Counted from the stretch's first letter, positions 1 to 10,000 are shown. The stretch: 64,000 nucleotides of DNA from Aeromicrobium chenweiae (GCF_003065605.1 NZ_CP026952.1:1860001-1924000), one strand, 5' to 3'. Made by a program: numbers and translations. Notes: generated from the letters alone by a model not told the origin.

Positions 1-237
1 GACGTGGCGGACTGTGCCGACCCGGCCACGATGTTCGCCGCCTACGCCCGCGCGGCAGCCGATCTCGACCGCTGGCACGCGGCCGGTCAGGTGGGGGACC
101 GGCCCGCCGGGCGGCTCCGCCGGCTCGAGCCGCCACAGATCGGTCTGATCAGCCGCGCTCTCGCGGCCGTGCCGTACCGCGTCCTGCACGACCCCGACGG
201 TCGGCCGCGGCAACTGCGAGGCAGCGACCGGTTCTGA
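1..237 (+). CDS. C-terminal end of a phospholipase D-like protein (partial)
   Basis: The frame is open from the first base of the window and stops with TGA at 235-237, so only the last 78 or so residues are present and the start lies outside. The visible tail is Arg/Pro-rich and ends with a DPDGRPRQLRGSDRF-like stretch; together with the GDRPAGRLRRL segment this resembles the C-terminal tail of actinobacterial phospholipase D / cardiolipin-synthase-like proteins. No HKD catalytic motif is visible because it would lie upstream. The assignment rests on remembered tail similarity alone and is tentative; the reading frame itself is convincing because of its codon bias and its clean end before an intergenic region. 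Confidence 0.45.
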   Translation, partial: DVADCADPATMFAAYARAAADLDRWHAAGQVGDRPAGRLRRLEPPQIGLISRALAAVPYRVLHDPDGRPRQLRGSDRF

Positions 238-303
238 CACCGCGCCGCCGCTGGGCGTGGGCGCCGCGTCACCGACCGGCAACGTGTGATTCACTCCACA
301 GAC

Positions 304-329
304 AGACATCGTGTCCGCACCAGATGTCT
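304..329. repeat. 7-bp inverted repeat upstream of the ABC importer operon
   Basis: AGACATC (304-310) and GATGTCT (323-329) form a perfect 7-bp inverted repeat with a 12-nt spacer, 54 bp before the lipoprotein start. The spacing of arm centres (about 19 bp) would suit a dimeric regulator binding two turns of the helix. It could be the operator of the importer operon; it is not followed by a T-run, so a terminator is less likely. Confidence 0.35.
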
Positions 330-382
330 TGGAGCGGCACCATGTGCCCGTCCCACCCCGGGGACGAGAACGGGAGACAGCA

Positions 383-1504
383 GTGAAGCGATCCATCAGA
401 ACCACCGCCCTCATCATCTCCATCACTGCCATCAGCCTCGGCGCGGCAGCCTGTGGCGGCCCTCCGGACAAGGACTCCGGCAGCACCACGAAGGCCGCGA
501 CCGCCACGTCCGCGAAGGACCTGGGCGGCATGGACGCCTTGGTCAAGGCCGCGCAGAAGGAGGGCCAGCTCAACGTCATCGCGCTGCCGCCGACGTGGGC
601 CAACTACGGCAAGATCATCGACGCGTTCTCGGACAAGTACGACATCAAGATCAACTCCGCGCAGCCAGACGCGGCGAGCCAGGACGAGATCAACGCCGCC
701 AACACGCTGAAGGGCACGAAGCGCGCCCCTGACGTGTTCGACCTCGGTCAGTCGGTCGCCCTGGCCAACACCTCGATGTTCGCCCCGTACAAGGTGGCGA
801 CGTTCGACTCCATCCCGGAGGACTTCAAGGACGCGGACGGCACCTGGGTCAACGACTACGGCGGATTCATGTCCGTCGGCTTCGACACCAAGAAGGTTCC
901 CGAGGTCACGAGCCTGGACGACCTGCTCGGTGCGAAGTACAAGGGCAAGGTCGCGCTGAACGGCGACCCGACCCAGGCGGGCGCCGCCTTCAGCGGCGTC
1001 GTCATGGCCTCGATCGCCAACGGGGGCTCCGCGGACGACATCGCCCCCGGCGTCAGCTTCTTCGAGAAGCTGAAGAAGGCCGGCAACTTCCTGCCGGTCG
1101 ACCCGACGCCCGCGACGATCGAGTCCGGACAGACGCCCGTGGTCATCGACTGGGACTACACGAACGCCGCCGAGACCGCCAAGCTGCCGTCCTGGAAGGT
1201 CGTCGTCCCCGAGGGCGCAGCCGTCGGCGGTTACTACTACCAGGCGATCAACAAGGACGCCCCGCACCCGGCGGCCGCCCGTCTCTGGCAGGAGTTCCTG
1301 TACTCCGACGAGGGCCAGAACCTGTACCTCGGCGGCGGCGCTCGACCGGTGCGTGCGGACGCGATGAAGGCCGACGGGACTCTCGACGAGGAGCTGTACA
1401 GCAAGCTGCCGGCAGTCCAGGGCGATCCGGTCCTGCTCACCGAGGAGCAGACCAAGACCGCGGCCGACTACCTGTCGAAGAACTGGTCCAAGGTCGCCGG
1501 CTGA
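383..1504 (+). CDS. ABC transporter substrate-binding lipoprotein
   Basis: Extracellular solute receptor of the importer encoded by the next three genes. I chose the GTG at 383 because it gives a proper lipoprotein signal peptide: basic start (VKRSIR), hydrophobic core and a lipobox-like LGAAAC with the lipidated Cys at residue 24; an AGGGAGAC-type ribosome site lies just upstream. The longer frame from 311 has no signal peptide. The mature part (about 350 residues) looks like the periplasmic-binding class that serves spermidine/putrescine, iron or phosphonate importers, with an N-terminal LNVIALPPTWANYGK strand and the DVFDLGQS and YYYQAINKDAPHP segments. The ligand cannot be read from sequence; an organic cation or an aminophosphonate are the options I would test first. 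Confidence 0.85.
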   Translation: MKRSIRTTALIISITAISLGAAACGGPPDKDSGSTTKAATATSAKDLGGMDALVKAAQKEGQLNVIALPPTWANYGKIIDAFSDKYDIKINSAQPDAASQDEINAANTLKGTKRAPDVFDLGQSVALANTSMFAPYKVATFDSIPEDFKDADGTWVNDYGGFMSVGFDTKKVPEVTSLDDLLGAKYKGKVALNGDPTQAGAAFSGVVMASIANGGSADDIAPGVSFFEKLKKAGNFLPVDPTPATIESGQTPVVIDWDYTNAAETAKLPSWKVVVPEGAAVGGYYYQAINKDAPHPAAARLWQEFLYSDEGQNLYLGGGARPVRADAMKADGTLDEELYSKLPAVQGDPVLLTEEQTKTAADYLSKNWSKVAG

Positions 1505-1514
1505 TGAGTTCTAG

Positions 1515-2372
1515 GTGATGGGCCGGAGGATCCGGCGCCTCGTCCCCGTCCTGGGCCTGGTGCCGTTCTTCGGCTACCTCACGATCTTCCTCCTGATCCC
1601 CACCGTCGCGGTGGTGGTCGGCGCCTTCGTCGAGAACGACCGGGCGAGCCTGTCGAACATCAGGGCTCTCGGGGACGGCGTGGTGATGCGCACCTTGTGG
1701 CACAGCATCGTGCTGTCCGCCGAGAGCGCGGTGATCGGCGCCGTGCTCGGTGCGGTGCTGGCGTACGCCGTGGTGACCGGCAGGCCGGACGGCCTGCTCC
1801 GACGTTCAGTGACCAGCGCGTGCGGGGTGCTGGCGCAGTTCGGCGGCGTCACGCTCGCCTTCGCGTTCATCGCCACGCTCGGGTTCTCCGGCGTGGTCAC
1901 CGAGGCCGGTCGTGACCTGCTGGGCATCGACCTGTTCGGCAACGGCTGGCTGTTCGGCCTGAACGGCCTGACGCTCGTGTACACGTACTTCCAGATCCCG
2001 CTCATGGTGATCGTGTTCCTGCCGTCGCTGGACGGCATGCGGGTGCAGTGGCGGGAGGCCGCCGAGAGCCTGGGCGCCTCCACGTGGCAGTTCTGGCGGT
2101 ACATCGCCGGACCGCTGCTGCTGCCGGCGTTCCTCGGCTCGATGCTCCTGCTGTTCGCGAACGCGTTCGCGGCCTACGCGACGGCGGCGGCGCTCGTCAG
2201 CCAGGGCAGCCCGATCCTGCCGCTGCTGATCCGCAACGCGCTGACCAGCGAGATCGTGCTGGGGCAGAGCCACCTGGCGTTCGCCCTGGCGCTCGACATG
2301 ATCGTCGTGGTGGTCATCGTGATGACCCTGTACGCGCTGCTGCTGCGCCGGACCTCGAGGTGGTTGAGATGA
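1515..2372 (+). CDS. ABC transporter permease, first subunit
   Basis: Polytopic inner-membrane subunit of about 284 residues. Translation starts at GTG 1515 or ATG 1518, ten bases after the lipoprotein gene. About six hydrophobic segments are visible, beginning with LVPVLGLVPFFGYLTIFLLIPTVAVVVGAF. The EAAESLGASTWQFWRYIAGPLLLP stretch near residue 190 is the EAA loop that docks onto the ATPase, typical of the PotB/CysT-type permease family. Its last codons overlap the second permease gene (ATGA overlap), implying translational coupling and a 1:1 heterodimer. Confidence 0.88.
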   Translation: MMGRRIRRLVPVLGLVPFFGYLTIFLLIPTVAVVVGAFVENDRASLSNIRALGDGVVMRTLWHSIVLSAESAVIGAVLGAVLAYAVVTGRPDGLLRRSVTSACGVLAQFGGVTLAFAFIATLGFSGVVTEAGRDLLGIDLFGNGWLFGLNGLTLVYTYFQIPLMVIVFLPSLDGMRVQWREAAESLGASTWQFWRYIAGPLLLPAFLGSMLLLFANAFAAYATAAALVSQGSPILPLLIRNALTSEIVLGQSHLAFALALDMIVVVVIVMTLYALLLRRTSRWLR

Positions 2373-3205
2373 GCACCGCGCGCGTCCGCGCCCGTCGCCG
2401 GCTGCAGGCGTTCCGCATCGCGGTGTTCGTGGTGCTGGGCCTGTTCTTCGTCGTGCCGCTCGCCTCGATGGCGGCCTACAGCGTCCGCGTGCCCGGCGGC
2501 GGTCGCACGCTCGAGTTCTGGAAGCAGCTGGGCCAGGACCCCGACCTGCGCAGCGCCATCGTGACGTCGCTCGAGCTGGCGTTCCTGACGGTCGTCCTGA
2601 TGCTCGTGCTGCTCGTCCCCACCATGATCTGGGTGCGGCTGCGGGTGCCGTCGATGTCGCGGGTCGTGGAGTTCCTGTGCCTCCTGCCGCTGACCATCCC
2701 GGCCATCGTCCTGGTGGTCGGGCTCAAGGGCGTCTACGCCTGGGTGGCGTACTTCTTCGGCGACACGAGCCTGACGCTGACCTTCGCGTACGTCGTGCTC
2801 GTGCTGCCCTACTCGTACCGGGCCATCGACGCGGGACTCGCGTCGATCGACGTCATCACGCTGTCCGAGGCCGCTCGCAGCCTGGGGGCGAGCTGGTTCA
2901 CCGTGATCACCCGGGTCATCGTGCCGAACATCGGCGCGGCGCTGCTGTCCGCGGCGTTCATCTCGGTCGCCCTCGTGCTCGGCGAGTTCACCCTGGCGTC
3001 CCTGCTGAACTACGACAACCTGCAGGTGGTCATCAACCTGCTGGGCAAGAGCGACAGCCAGACGTCCGTGGCGGCGTCGCTCGCCTCGCTGGTGTTCGCG
3101 TTCCTGCTGCTGATCCTGCTGTCCTTCGTCGGACGTCGTCGGAGCGCGCGCCGTGCGACGAGCGACCTCGTGCCGGCGCCGCAACCATCCATGAAAGAAG
3201 GCTGA
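2369..3205 (+). CDS. ABC transporter permease, second subunit
   Basis: Second membrane subunit (278 residues). The frame is open much further upstream, but the ATG at 2369 overlaps the stop of the preceding permease by four bases (ATGA) and begins right before a basic, then hydrophobic N-terminus, so it is the natural start. Six hydrophobic helices can be traced, and LSEAARSLGASWFTVITRVIVPNIG carries the EAA motif for contact with the ATPase. It is similar to PotC/CysW-type permeases. The gene ends three bases before the ATPase gene. Confidence 0.88.
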   Translation: MSTARVRARRRLQAFRIAVFVVLGLFFVVPLASMAAYSVRVPGGGRTLEFWKQLGQDPDLRSAIVTSLELAFLTVVLMLVLLVPTMIWVRLRVPSMSRVVEFLCLLPLTIPAIVLVVGLKGVYAWVAYFFGDTSLTLTFAYVVLVLPYSYRAIDAGLASIDVITLSEAARSLGASWFTVITRVIVPNIGAALLSAAFISVALVLGEFTLASLLNYDNLQVVINLLGKSDSQTSVAASLASLVFAFLLLILLSFVGRRRSARRATSDLVPAPQPSMKEG

Positions 3206-3208
3206 GCC

Positions 3209-4279
3209 ATGACCGCCCCGACGACGCCCACGCGTGAGGGTCTCGAGATCCGCCTGGAGGAGCTGAAGCGGAGCTTCGGGGGAGTGACCGCCCTCGACGG
3301 GCTCTCCCTGACCCTCGCGCCCGGTGAGCTCGTCGCCCTGCTGGGTCCCTCCGGCTGCGGCAAGACGACAGCGCTGCGCATCGTGGCCGGCCTCGACGAA
3401 CCGGACAGCGGACGGGTCGTGGTCGGTGACGACGACGTGACCGATGTGCCGGCCAGCAAGCGCGACATGGGCATGGTGTTCCAGGCGTACAGCCTCTTCC
3501 CGCACATGACGGCCCAGCAGAACGTCGAGTTCGGGCTCAAGCTCCGCGGGCGCGACAGTCGCGGCCGGCGCACCCGTGCCTCGGAGGTGCTGGAGCTCGT
3601 GGGGCTCTCGGCACACAAGGACAAGTACGCCGCGCAGATGTCCGGTGGGCAGCAGCAGCGCGTGGCGCTGGCCCGTGCGCTGGCGATCGAGCCCTCCGTG
3701 CTGCTCCTGGACGAACCGTTGTCCGCGCTGGACGCCAAGGTGCGCGCCCAGCTGCGCGACGAGATCCGGCGGGTCCAGCTCGAGGTCGGCACCACCACGC
3801 TGTTCGTCACCCACGACCAGGAGGAGGCCCTGGCCATCGCCGACCGCGTCGGCGTCATGAACCAGGGTCGCCTCGAGCAGCTCGACGCCCCGGAGGTGCT
3901 CTACTCCCGGCCCGCCAGTGCGTTCGTGGCGTCGTTCGTGGGACTGATGAACCGGGTTCCGTGCCAGGTGAGCGGCGGGCGTGCCGACGTGCTGGGTCGG
4001 ACGGTCGCCACCCTGCCGGGGTCGGTCGACGCAGGCAGCGGCGCGGCGCTCGTGCGTCCCGAGCAGATGTCCGTCAGCGAGGCGGCGGGCGGGGCCGACG
4101 GGACCGTGGTGCACCTGAGCTTCCTCGGTTCGTACTCGCGGATCACGGTCGCCCGTCCTGACGGCACCGAGCTGCTCGTCCAGGTGCCGGCGTCGACCGT
4201 GCCGGGTCTTCGCGTCGGCAGCCCCGTCTCGGTGAGCCTGCTCGCCGGCGAGCTGCTGGTGTCGCCCGACCTGGCCTGA
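3209..4279 (+). CDS. ABC transporter ATP-binding protein
   Basis: Cytoplasmic ATPase that powers the importer (356 residues). Visible motifs are Walker A GPSGCGKTT (about residues 47-55), Q-loop VFQAYSLFPHM, signature MSGGQQQR, Walker B VLLLDEPLS, D-loop ALDAK and the H-loop TLFVTHDQEEA. Residues after about 240 form a TOBE-type regulatory domain (for example LGRTVATLPGSV and ALVRPEQMSV), as in PotA/CysA/FbpC ATPases. An AAAGAAGG ribosome site precedes ATG 3209. It is the last gene of the operon; a strong terminator follows about 50 bp later. Confidence 0.92.
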   Translation: MTAPTTPTREGLEIRLEELKRSFGGVTALDGLSLTLAPGELVALLGPSGCGKTTALRIVAGLDEPDSGRVVVGDDDVTDVPASKRDMGMVFQAYSLFPHMTAQQNVEFGLKLRGRDSRGRRTRASEVLELVGLSAHKDKYAAQMSGGQQQRVALARALAIEPSVLLLDEPLSALDAKVRAQLRDEIRRVQLEVGTTTLFVTHDQEEALAIADRVGVMNQGRLEQLDAPEVLYSRPASAFVASFVGLMNRVPCQVSGGRADVLGRTVATLPGSVDAGSGAALVRPEQMSVSEAAGGADGTVVHLSFLGSYSRITVARPDGTELLVQVPASTVPGLRVGSPVSVSLLAGELLVSPDLA

Positions 4280-4283
4280 CGAC

Positions 4284-4372
4284 CCGCGGGTGACCCGCGG
4301 CTGATCGCCACCTGTAGAGTTGTTCCTGCAAGACCTTCACACTCTCGCCGGTGTGGGGGTCTTGTTTTTTTT
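4284..4372 (+). terminator. Rho-independent terminator of the ABC importer operon
   Basis: CAAGACC (4329-4335) pairs with GGTCTTG (4358-4364), with CACAC/GTGTG pairing inside it, and eight T residues follow at 4365-4372. This is the clearest intrinsic terminator in the window. A shorter perfect inverted repeat, CCGCGGG TGA CCCGCGG, sits at 4284-4300 just before it and may add a second stem. The hairpin lies between the operon and the convergent APP1 gene, which ends at 4390. Confidence 0.85.
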
Positions 4373-4389
4373 GCCGCGTCGCTGCCGGG

Positions 4390-5409
4390 TCAGAGCAGGC
4401 CGAGCGTCTGCGCGTGCCGCCGGACCGCCTGGCTGTCCGCTGCGAGCACGAACGGCACGTCCGGCGCCCAGGCCTGGGCGACCTGCTCGACCGTGCCGTC
4501 ACCCGGGTCGAGTCGGACCTCGCGGATGTAGACCGCAAGGATCCTGCCGGGGTGGGAGCGCACGATGTCGGCGTAGATCTCGGGGTCCTTCTCGCCCGAG
4601 TCGCCGATGAGGACGAACCGCAGGTCCGGGTGGAGGTCGAGGATCTCGCGGATCCGCCCGTGCTTCTGCTCGCGCCCCACGCGGGTGCCGAGCAGGTCCC
4701 GCAGCAGCACGGGACCGCGCGGGAAGTCGTGGTGCTCCAGGAAGGCCGAGAGGAACGCGTGCAGGTTCCACGGGCTGGACGAGACGTAGAAGACCGGATT
4801 CACCTCGGCCGCGAGGTCACGGTAGAGCGCGGCGGCCCCCGGGAACGCCTCCCGGGTCAGCTCGGAGCCGGCCAGGGTCTGCAGCACCATCTGTCCTGCT
4901 CGTTGCACGCCGGTCTTGATGACGGTGTCGTCGATGTCGGAGATGATCCCGATCCGGGCCTCGGGACCGGGCACCCGCACGTCCACGGACGTGGTCGTGG
5001 CAGCCCCCGATGTCAGCCCGCGGTAGTCCCCGTCGAGCGAGACCGATCCGGAGGCCCAGGGCGATCCGAGCCGATCGGCACCCGATGCCCTCACCAGGAA
5101 GTAGCCGTCGTCGTCGGACACGGTCCGGACCCGCGTGCCACCGATCTCCACGGTCAGGGGCACACCGGCGAGCTCACGGGTCAAGAAGTTCTGCACGCTG
5201 CGACGGACCGCCGCGCCGACGCCCTCACCCTCGGCGGCGCGGGACGGTGCCGGGTTGTCCAGCACGCGGCCGCGGACCATGACACCGGCCGGACCGCCGT
5301 GCCCGCCGTACGACTCGATCCGGAAGCTGGTGGGCGTCGACCGTGGGGACAGCAGGGGTGTCGACTCCAGGAGCCGTTCGACGTTCGTGACCCAGCGCTG
5401 CGCACCCAT
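4390..5409 (-). CDS. APP1-type phosphatidate phosphatase-like protein (DUF2183)
   Basis: A 339-residue protein read from ATG at 5409. The C-terminal half carries the HAD-like hallmark DIDDTVIKTG (DxDxT), followed by FPGAAALYRDL, YVSSSPWNLHAFL and FVLIGDSGEKDPEIY, which are the conserved blocks of the APP1/DUF2183 catalytic domain. In yeast the family dephosphorylates phosphatidate; the bacterial substrate is not established. The N-terminal half (to about residue 170) holds a beta-rich segment with VRGRVLDNP, as is common in bacterial members. It is transcribed alone, divergent from trpF with an 85-bp gap. I am confident of the family but not of the substrate. Confidence 0.8.
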   Translation of the reverse strand: MGAQRWVTNVERLLESTPLLSPRSTPTSFRIESYGGHGGPAGVMVRGRVLDNPAPSRAAEGEGVGAAVRRSVQNFLTRELAGVPLTVEIGGTRVRTVSDDDGYFLVRASGADRLGSPWASGSVSLDGDYRGLTSGAATTTSVDVRVPGPEARIGIISDIDDTVIKTGVQRAGQMVLQTLAGSELTREAFPGAAALYRDLAAEVNPVFYVSSSPWNLHAFLSAFLEHHDFPRGPVLLRDLLGTRVGREQKHGRIREILDLHPDLRFVLIGDSGEKDPEIYADIVRSHPGRILAVYIREVRLDPGDGTVEQVAQAWAPDVPFVLAADSQAVRRHAQTLGLL

Positions 5410-5494
5410 GCCGACACCGTAGCGGCGGAGGACCGGAGCCGGGCCCGGGGAGGGGAGTGCTCCTCGCCGGGCGGCCGTGCGGGAGGATCGCAGC

Positions 5495-6100
5495 ATGTAC
5501 GTGAAGATCTGCGGTCTGCGCGAGCCCGAGCACGTCCATGTCGCCGTGGACGCCGGCGCGCACGCTGTCGGCGTGGTGATGAACCGCACGAGCTCGCGAC
5601 GCGCGACCGACGACGAGGCGATGGCGGTGGTCTCCGCCGCCGGGGGCCGGGTCGACACGGTCCTCGTCGTGAACGACATGCCGGCCGAGGACGCCGCCCG
5701 CGCCGCACGGCGACTCGGGTTCGACGTGCTCCAGCTGCACGGCCCGGCGTACGGACCCGCCGACTTCGCCACGGCGCTGGCGATCGTGCCGCGCGTGTGG
5801 CGCGCAACCTCCCTGTCGGCCGATCCGTCGCTTCGCGTCGGTGCCAGCGGTGAGGAGGTCCTCCTCCTCGACTCGCCGAGTCCCGGATCGGGCGAGCAGT
5901 GGGACGCCTCCACGCTCGCCGCTGACGCACCGGAGGGAACGTGGCTGCTGGCCGGAGGGCTCGCGCCGGACAACGTGGCCGCCGCGGTGCGATCGGTGCG
6001 TCCGTGGGGCGTGGACGTCTCCAGCGGTGTCGAGACCGCACCCGGTCGCAAGGACAACGATCTGATCACCGCCTTCGTGCGGGCGGCGCTGACCGCCTGA
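5495..6100 (+). CDS. trpF: Phosphoribosylanthranilate isomerase
   Basis: Converts N-(5-phosphoribosyl)-anthranilate to the ribulosamine form in tryptophan synthesis; a TIM-barrel enzyme in the cytoplasm. The protein is 201 residues, a normal length. It starts with VKICGL, where Cys6 is the general base, has LQLHG at the phosphate-binding part of the barrel, and ends with WGVDVSSGVET, which supplies the catalytic Asp. A GGGAGG ribosome site lies 8 nt before ATG 5495. No other trp gene is in the window, so it is encoded as an isolated gene, as often happens in actinomycetes. Confidence 0.88.
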   Translation: MYVKICGLREPEHVHVAVDAGAHAVGVVMNRTSSRRATDDEAMAVVSAAGGRVDTVLVVNDMPAEDAARAARRLGFDVLQLHGPAYGPADFATALAIVPRVWRATSLSADPSLRVGASGEEVLLLDSPSPGSGEQWDASTLAADAPEGTWLLAGGLAPDNVAAAVRSVRPWGVDVSSGVETAPGRKDNDLITAFVRAALTA

Positions 6101-6166
6101 GCACCCCCGGTGCCCGCGTACTGAGACGGCCCCGATCCGGGCCGGCGTGCGGCTAGCGTCTGCCAC

Positions 6167-6997
6167 ATGACCACCAACCCGCCCCTGATCTCGACTGCCG
6201 ACCTGAACGATCTGCTGGGCGATCCGCGCCTGCGGATCGTCGATGCGACGGTGCACCTGACGTTCGACCAGGACGGGGCCCACGTCGAGTCGGGGTCGAC
6301 GACGTTCGCGGCGGCACACCTGCCGGGTGCGGTGTTCATCGACCAGATCACCGAGCTGAGCAACCCCGCAGGCGAGGCGGCCTTCGCGGCTGCCGACTCC
6401 CAGGCGTTCGCCGGCGCCGTGGGGGCCCACGGCATCGGGGACGACTCACGCGTCGTGGTCTACGACACCGTGAACGGCATCTGGGCCACGAGGCTGTGGT
6501 GGCAGTTCCGGCTCGAGGGCCGTGACGTCGAGGTGCTCGACGGCGGTCTCGGGGCGTGGCGGTCTGCGGGACTTCCGACCACCACGGAGGTGACCACGTA
6601 CGAACCGGCCGTCTTCACGGCCACCCGGCGCGACGACGTCGTCGTCTCGACCGCTGACGTGGAGGCGGCCACGACCGACGAGTCGGTCCTGCTCGTCAAC
6701 GCGCTGGACCCGGAGACGTTCGCGCAGGGTCACATCCCCGGCAGCGTCAACGTCCCCTTCGGGTCGCTCGTCGACGCCGACGGTCGGCTTCGAGGCCTCG
6801 ACGAGCTGCGTGAGATCTTCGCGGCGGCCGGGGCACTGGACGCCGACGTGAGGCCGGTGACGTACTGCGGCGGAGGCATCGCGGCGACGGCCGTGACCTT
6901 GGCACTGACGGCTCTGGGACGCGACGACGTGGCGGTCTACGACGGATCCATGAACGCGTGGACGGCCGATCCGAGGCGCCCGCTCGGGACCGCCTGA
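6167..6997 (+). CDS. Two-domain sulfurtransferase (rhodanese / 3-mercaptopyruvate type)
   Basis: Transfers sulfane sulfur from thiosulfate or 3-mercaptopyruvate to thiophilic acceptors. The 276 residues form two rhodanese domains. The N-terminal one is catalytically inactive; the C-terminal one has the active-site loop VTYCGGGIAA with Cys at about residue 235. Conserved blocks include LPGAVFIDQ, VVVYDTVNGIWATRLWW, VEVLDGGLGAW and GHIPGSVNVPF. The CGGGI loop differs from CRxGxT of classical rhodanese and resembles the mercaptopyruvate type. A TAGCGT box at 6154-6159 ends 7 nt before ATG, so the mRNA may be leaderless. Confidence 0.88.
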   Translation: MTTNPPLISTADLNDLLGDPRLRIVDATVHLTFDQDGAHVESGSTTFAAAHLPGAVFIDQITELSNPAGEAAFAAADSQAFAGAVGAHGIGDDSRVVVYDTVNGIWATRLWWQFRLEGRDVEVLDGGLGAWRSAGLPTTTEVTTYEPAVFTATRRDDVVVSTADVEAATTDESVLLVNALDPETFAQGHIPGSVNVPFGSLVDADGRLRGLDELREIFAAAGALDADVRPVTYCGGGIAATAVTLALTALGRDDVAVYDGSMNAWTADPRRPLGTA

Positions 6998-7035
6998 CGA
7001 CTGACCTTCCGACCGTCCGGCGGCCGACGGGGAGG

Positions 7036-7083
7036 GGGACCTTCGGCCTCGAAACCCCCGCAGCGGCCGATCTACGGTGAGGC
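7036..7083 (+). promoter_or_regulatory. Predicted DevR-type box plus -10 element of the channel/FUSC gene
   Basis: GGGACCTTCGGCCT at 7036-7049 is a 14-bp palindrome with the architecture of the mycobacterial DosR box (GGGACT WW AGTCCC). A TACGGT -10 box lies at 7073-7078, five bases before the GTG start at 7084. If the transcript is leaderless and starts at 7084, the box is centred at -41.5, the usual place for an activator that overlaps the -35 region. The same box type recurs at other DevR-cluster promoters in this window. Confidence 0.6.
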
Positions 7084-10000
7084 GTGGACGCGCTCTGGGT
7101 CGGACTCGGCACCGTCGTCCTGCTGCTGACCCTCCTGGACGTGTTCCTCACCGCGCTGAACTACGACGAGGCCGGCTTCCTCGCCGGCCGGCTCGCCTCG
7201 TGGCAGTGGAGGCTCGTGCGCCGGTTCACCCGGCGACTGCCGCGACGCTGGCGTCCTGTCGTGCTGCGCCAGGTCATCGGCCTGCAGGTGATGATCACCG
7301 TCGCGGCCTGGCTGGCCGGCGTGATCATCGGCTACGCCCTGATCTACCTCGGTCACATGCACGGCAACAGCTTCAAGTACACCGGGGGAAGCGCCGACCT
7401 GTTCAGCGCCCTGTACCTGAGCGCCGGCCAGCTCGCCACGGTCGGCGGCACCGGGCTGTTGATGCCCGACACGCCGCTGCTGGAGGCACTCATCATTGCG
7501 GAGAGCCTCACGGGCGTGGTGCTGGTGTCACTCACGTTGACGTTCCTGCTCGGCGTCTACGACGTGATCTCGAGCCTGAGGTCGCTGTCGTCCCAGTTCT
7601 ACAACGCCGGAGCCGGGGTCGGCGACCCGCTTGCGACCTTGACGCCGTACTTTCCGAACGGGGAGGAGCGGGGTCTGGACTCGCACCTGGACAGCCTCTC
7701 GGACAGCTTCGGCGCCTACATGGATGGGATCCGCCTGCACCATGCTGCCTACTACTTCCAGAGCGGACGGGACACGTTCTCGCTCCCGTACTCGATCCAC
7801 ATGCTGGGGGGTGTCGTACAGGCCCTGCGATGGGGCCTGCCGAGATCCCATCCGGTGGCCCAGGAGCCGACGCTGCTCCCGCTGACCGACCAGTTCGAGC
7901 GGTTCGAGGAGTACCTGCACGAGCTCCTGCAGTGGCAGAGCACCGGGGTGCCGGAGACCGTGGACGCCTCGACGTTCGCCGAGCAGGTCACCGATCTGCG
8001 GATCAACCCCGGAGCGGACCCGGTGCCGTGGCGCACCGCCGCACCCGACCCGTGGGTCCGGGGGTTCGTGCAGATGAACGTCGCGATGGCCGAGCTGGTC
8101 AGGAGCAGGCCACTGACGGACCTCAACGAGGCGTACGAACGGTACGTCGAGTGGCTGCCCTTCGCGTACCGCGCCCAGCAGTTCGGCGCTGCGGTCGCCC
8201 ACGACCTCGACTACCAGCCGCTCTACTCGGGGCCGCAGAACGACGTCCCGGTCGTCTCTCCAGCACGGCCGACGGCGTCCTCCCTGCGTCGCGCGGTGGT
8301 GAGGGCCAAGGAGGTCTTCGCCGACCGGGTCACCTTCATCGACCCGGGGTACGTGCGACTCCTCGATGCGTTCCGCGTGATGTGCGGGACGGTGCTGGCG
8401 GTGGGTGTCGTGGCGATCGGGTTCTCCCTCGCCGACGAGCCCCTGATGCCGGGGGCGGTCTTCGCAGGCTTCGTCGCCATGCTCGCGTCAGCGGGTTCCG
8501 TGGGCCGAGGACGGGGGCTCGGCCGGCTCGTCGACCTGGTGGCCCTCGTGCCGGTGCTTCTGGCCCTCGTGCTGGACGCAGTCGTCCGCCACGGGACCCT
8601 CTCCTCGAGCACCGCCCTCGTCGTGGTGGCCGTCCTCAGCGTCCTCGCCGGGCTGTACGGACCACGGATCGGCAGGCTGGGGGTGCTGGCCTTCATCATC
8701 TACTACTTCACGGTCCTGCTCCGTCTCGAGCGGAGCGATCTGCTGCTCCTCACCATCCCGGCGGTGGTGGGCGTGGTGTGCTCGACGCTGGCCCGGATGG
8801 TGCCCGATCGCGGTGCACGCGCCCGGGTCGTCGCAGGGGGCGTCACCGCCTTCGAGGAGCGTCTCGCCCGGTCGCTCGACCCACTCATCGACGCCGTCTC
8901 CGCGTCCCGCTGGGACCCCGACCTGCAGCACCGCATCCGCAGCCAGATGAACCAGACCCATCACATGGCCGCGTTCCTGGTCGGCCAGCTCACCCAGGGC
9001 ACCACGGATGTCGGGCTCACCACCGAGCAGGCACGTGCGGTGTGCCTGCGGGTGCACGACGCCGAGCTCGCGCTGGAGAACCTGGTCGCCGTGGCGAGGA
9101 TGGCCACCGGCGCCGGCATGCCGCTCAGCGTCCGTGCCCAGCTCGCCGGGACCCTCGAGGCGATGCAGCAGCACGTGGCCGCCTACCCGGGCAGGGCGGC
9201 GTGGGTCACCTCGTCCGCCGACGGATCGCCGCCCGAGTCGCACCGGTCCGAGCCGTTTCGACCCGTCGTGCCGACCGGTGAGGAGCTCTCCCGGTGGCCG
9301 CGCTCGGCGCGGCGGGTGCTTCTCGCCGCCGAGAGGATCCAGGAGACCACCGACGGCCTCCACTCGGCGCGCTCGGGGGACCTGTTCCTCACCGAGGGGG
9401 AGGTCAAGGCGCTGCTGCCGTCGTTCGACCCGCCCTTCACGACCGGGCGGTCTGCGGCCGCCCGACGTCCCCGACGCGTGACGAAGGACGAGGCCGCGCC
9501 CCTCCTGCGGCGCAGCGTGCAGGCCGGCACGGCCACGGCCGTGGCCCTGTTCCTGGCCTCGTTCGTGTCCGCGACCCACCAGTACTGGGCCGGCATGCCG
9601 GCCTACCAGGTCATCGGCGGGACGGACGGCGAAGCGTTCACCAAGGGTGTCCGCAAGGTCGTCGGCACGATCCTGGGGGCGATCGTCGGGTTCGCGATCG
9701 CGATCGAGTCCGACCGGAGCGCAGCCGTGCTGCTGCCGGTCCTGGCGCTGTGCGTGTTCGCGGCGACCTACTTCCGGCAGGCGTCGGTGCCGCTCGCTGC
9801 CTTCTGGCAGACCATGCTGTTCGCCCAGCTGTACGAGTACCTCGGCCGCCTCGACGCCGAGGCCGTCGGGGTGCGGGTGGTCGAGACCGCGATCGGCGCC
9901 GTCGTCGCCCTGGTCGTGTCCGCGGTCGTGCTGCCCACCCGCGCCCGCTCCAGGCTCAGCCAGCAGGCGACGACGCTGATCGGCACCGTCCGGTCGACCG

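Noticed and set aside
2174-4114. Minus-strand open frame of 646 codons
   Set aside because: Antisense to the second permease and the ATPase of the ABC importer; no motif and an extreme Arg/His/Gln composition.
4284-4300. CCGCGGG/CCCGCGG inverted repeat as an operator
   Set aside because: It lies after the last gene of the ABC operon and before the strong terminator, so a 3' role is more likely.
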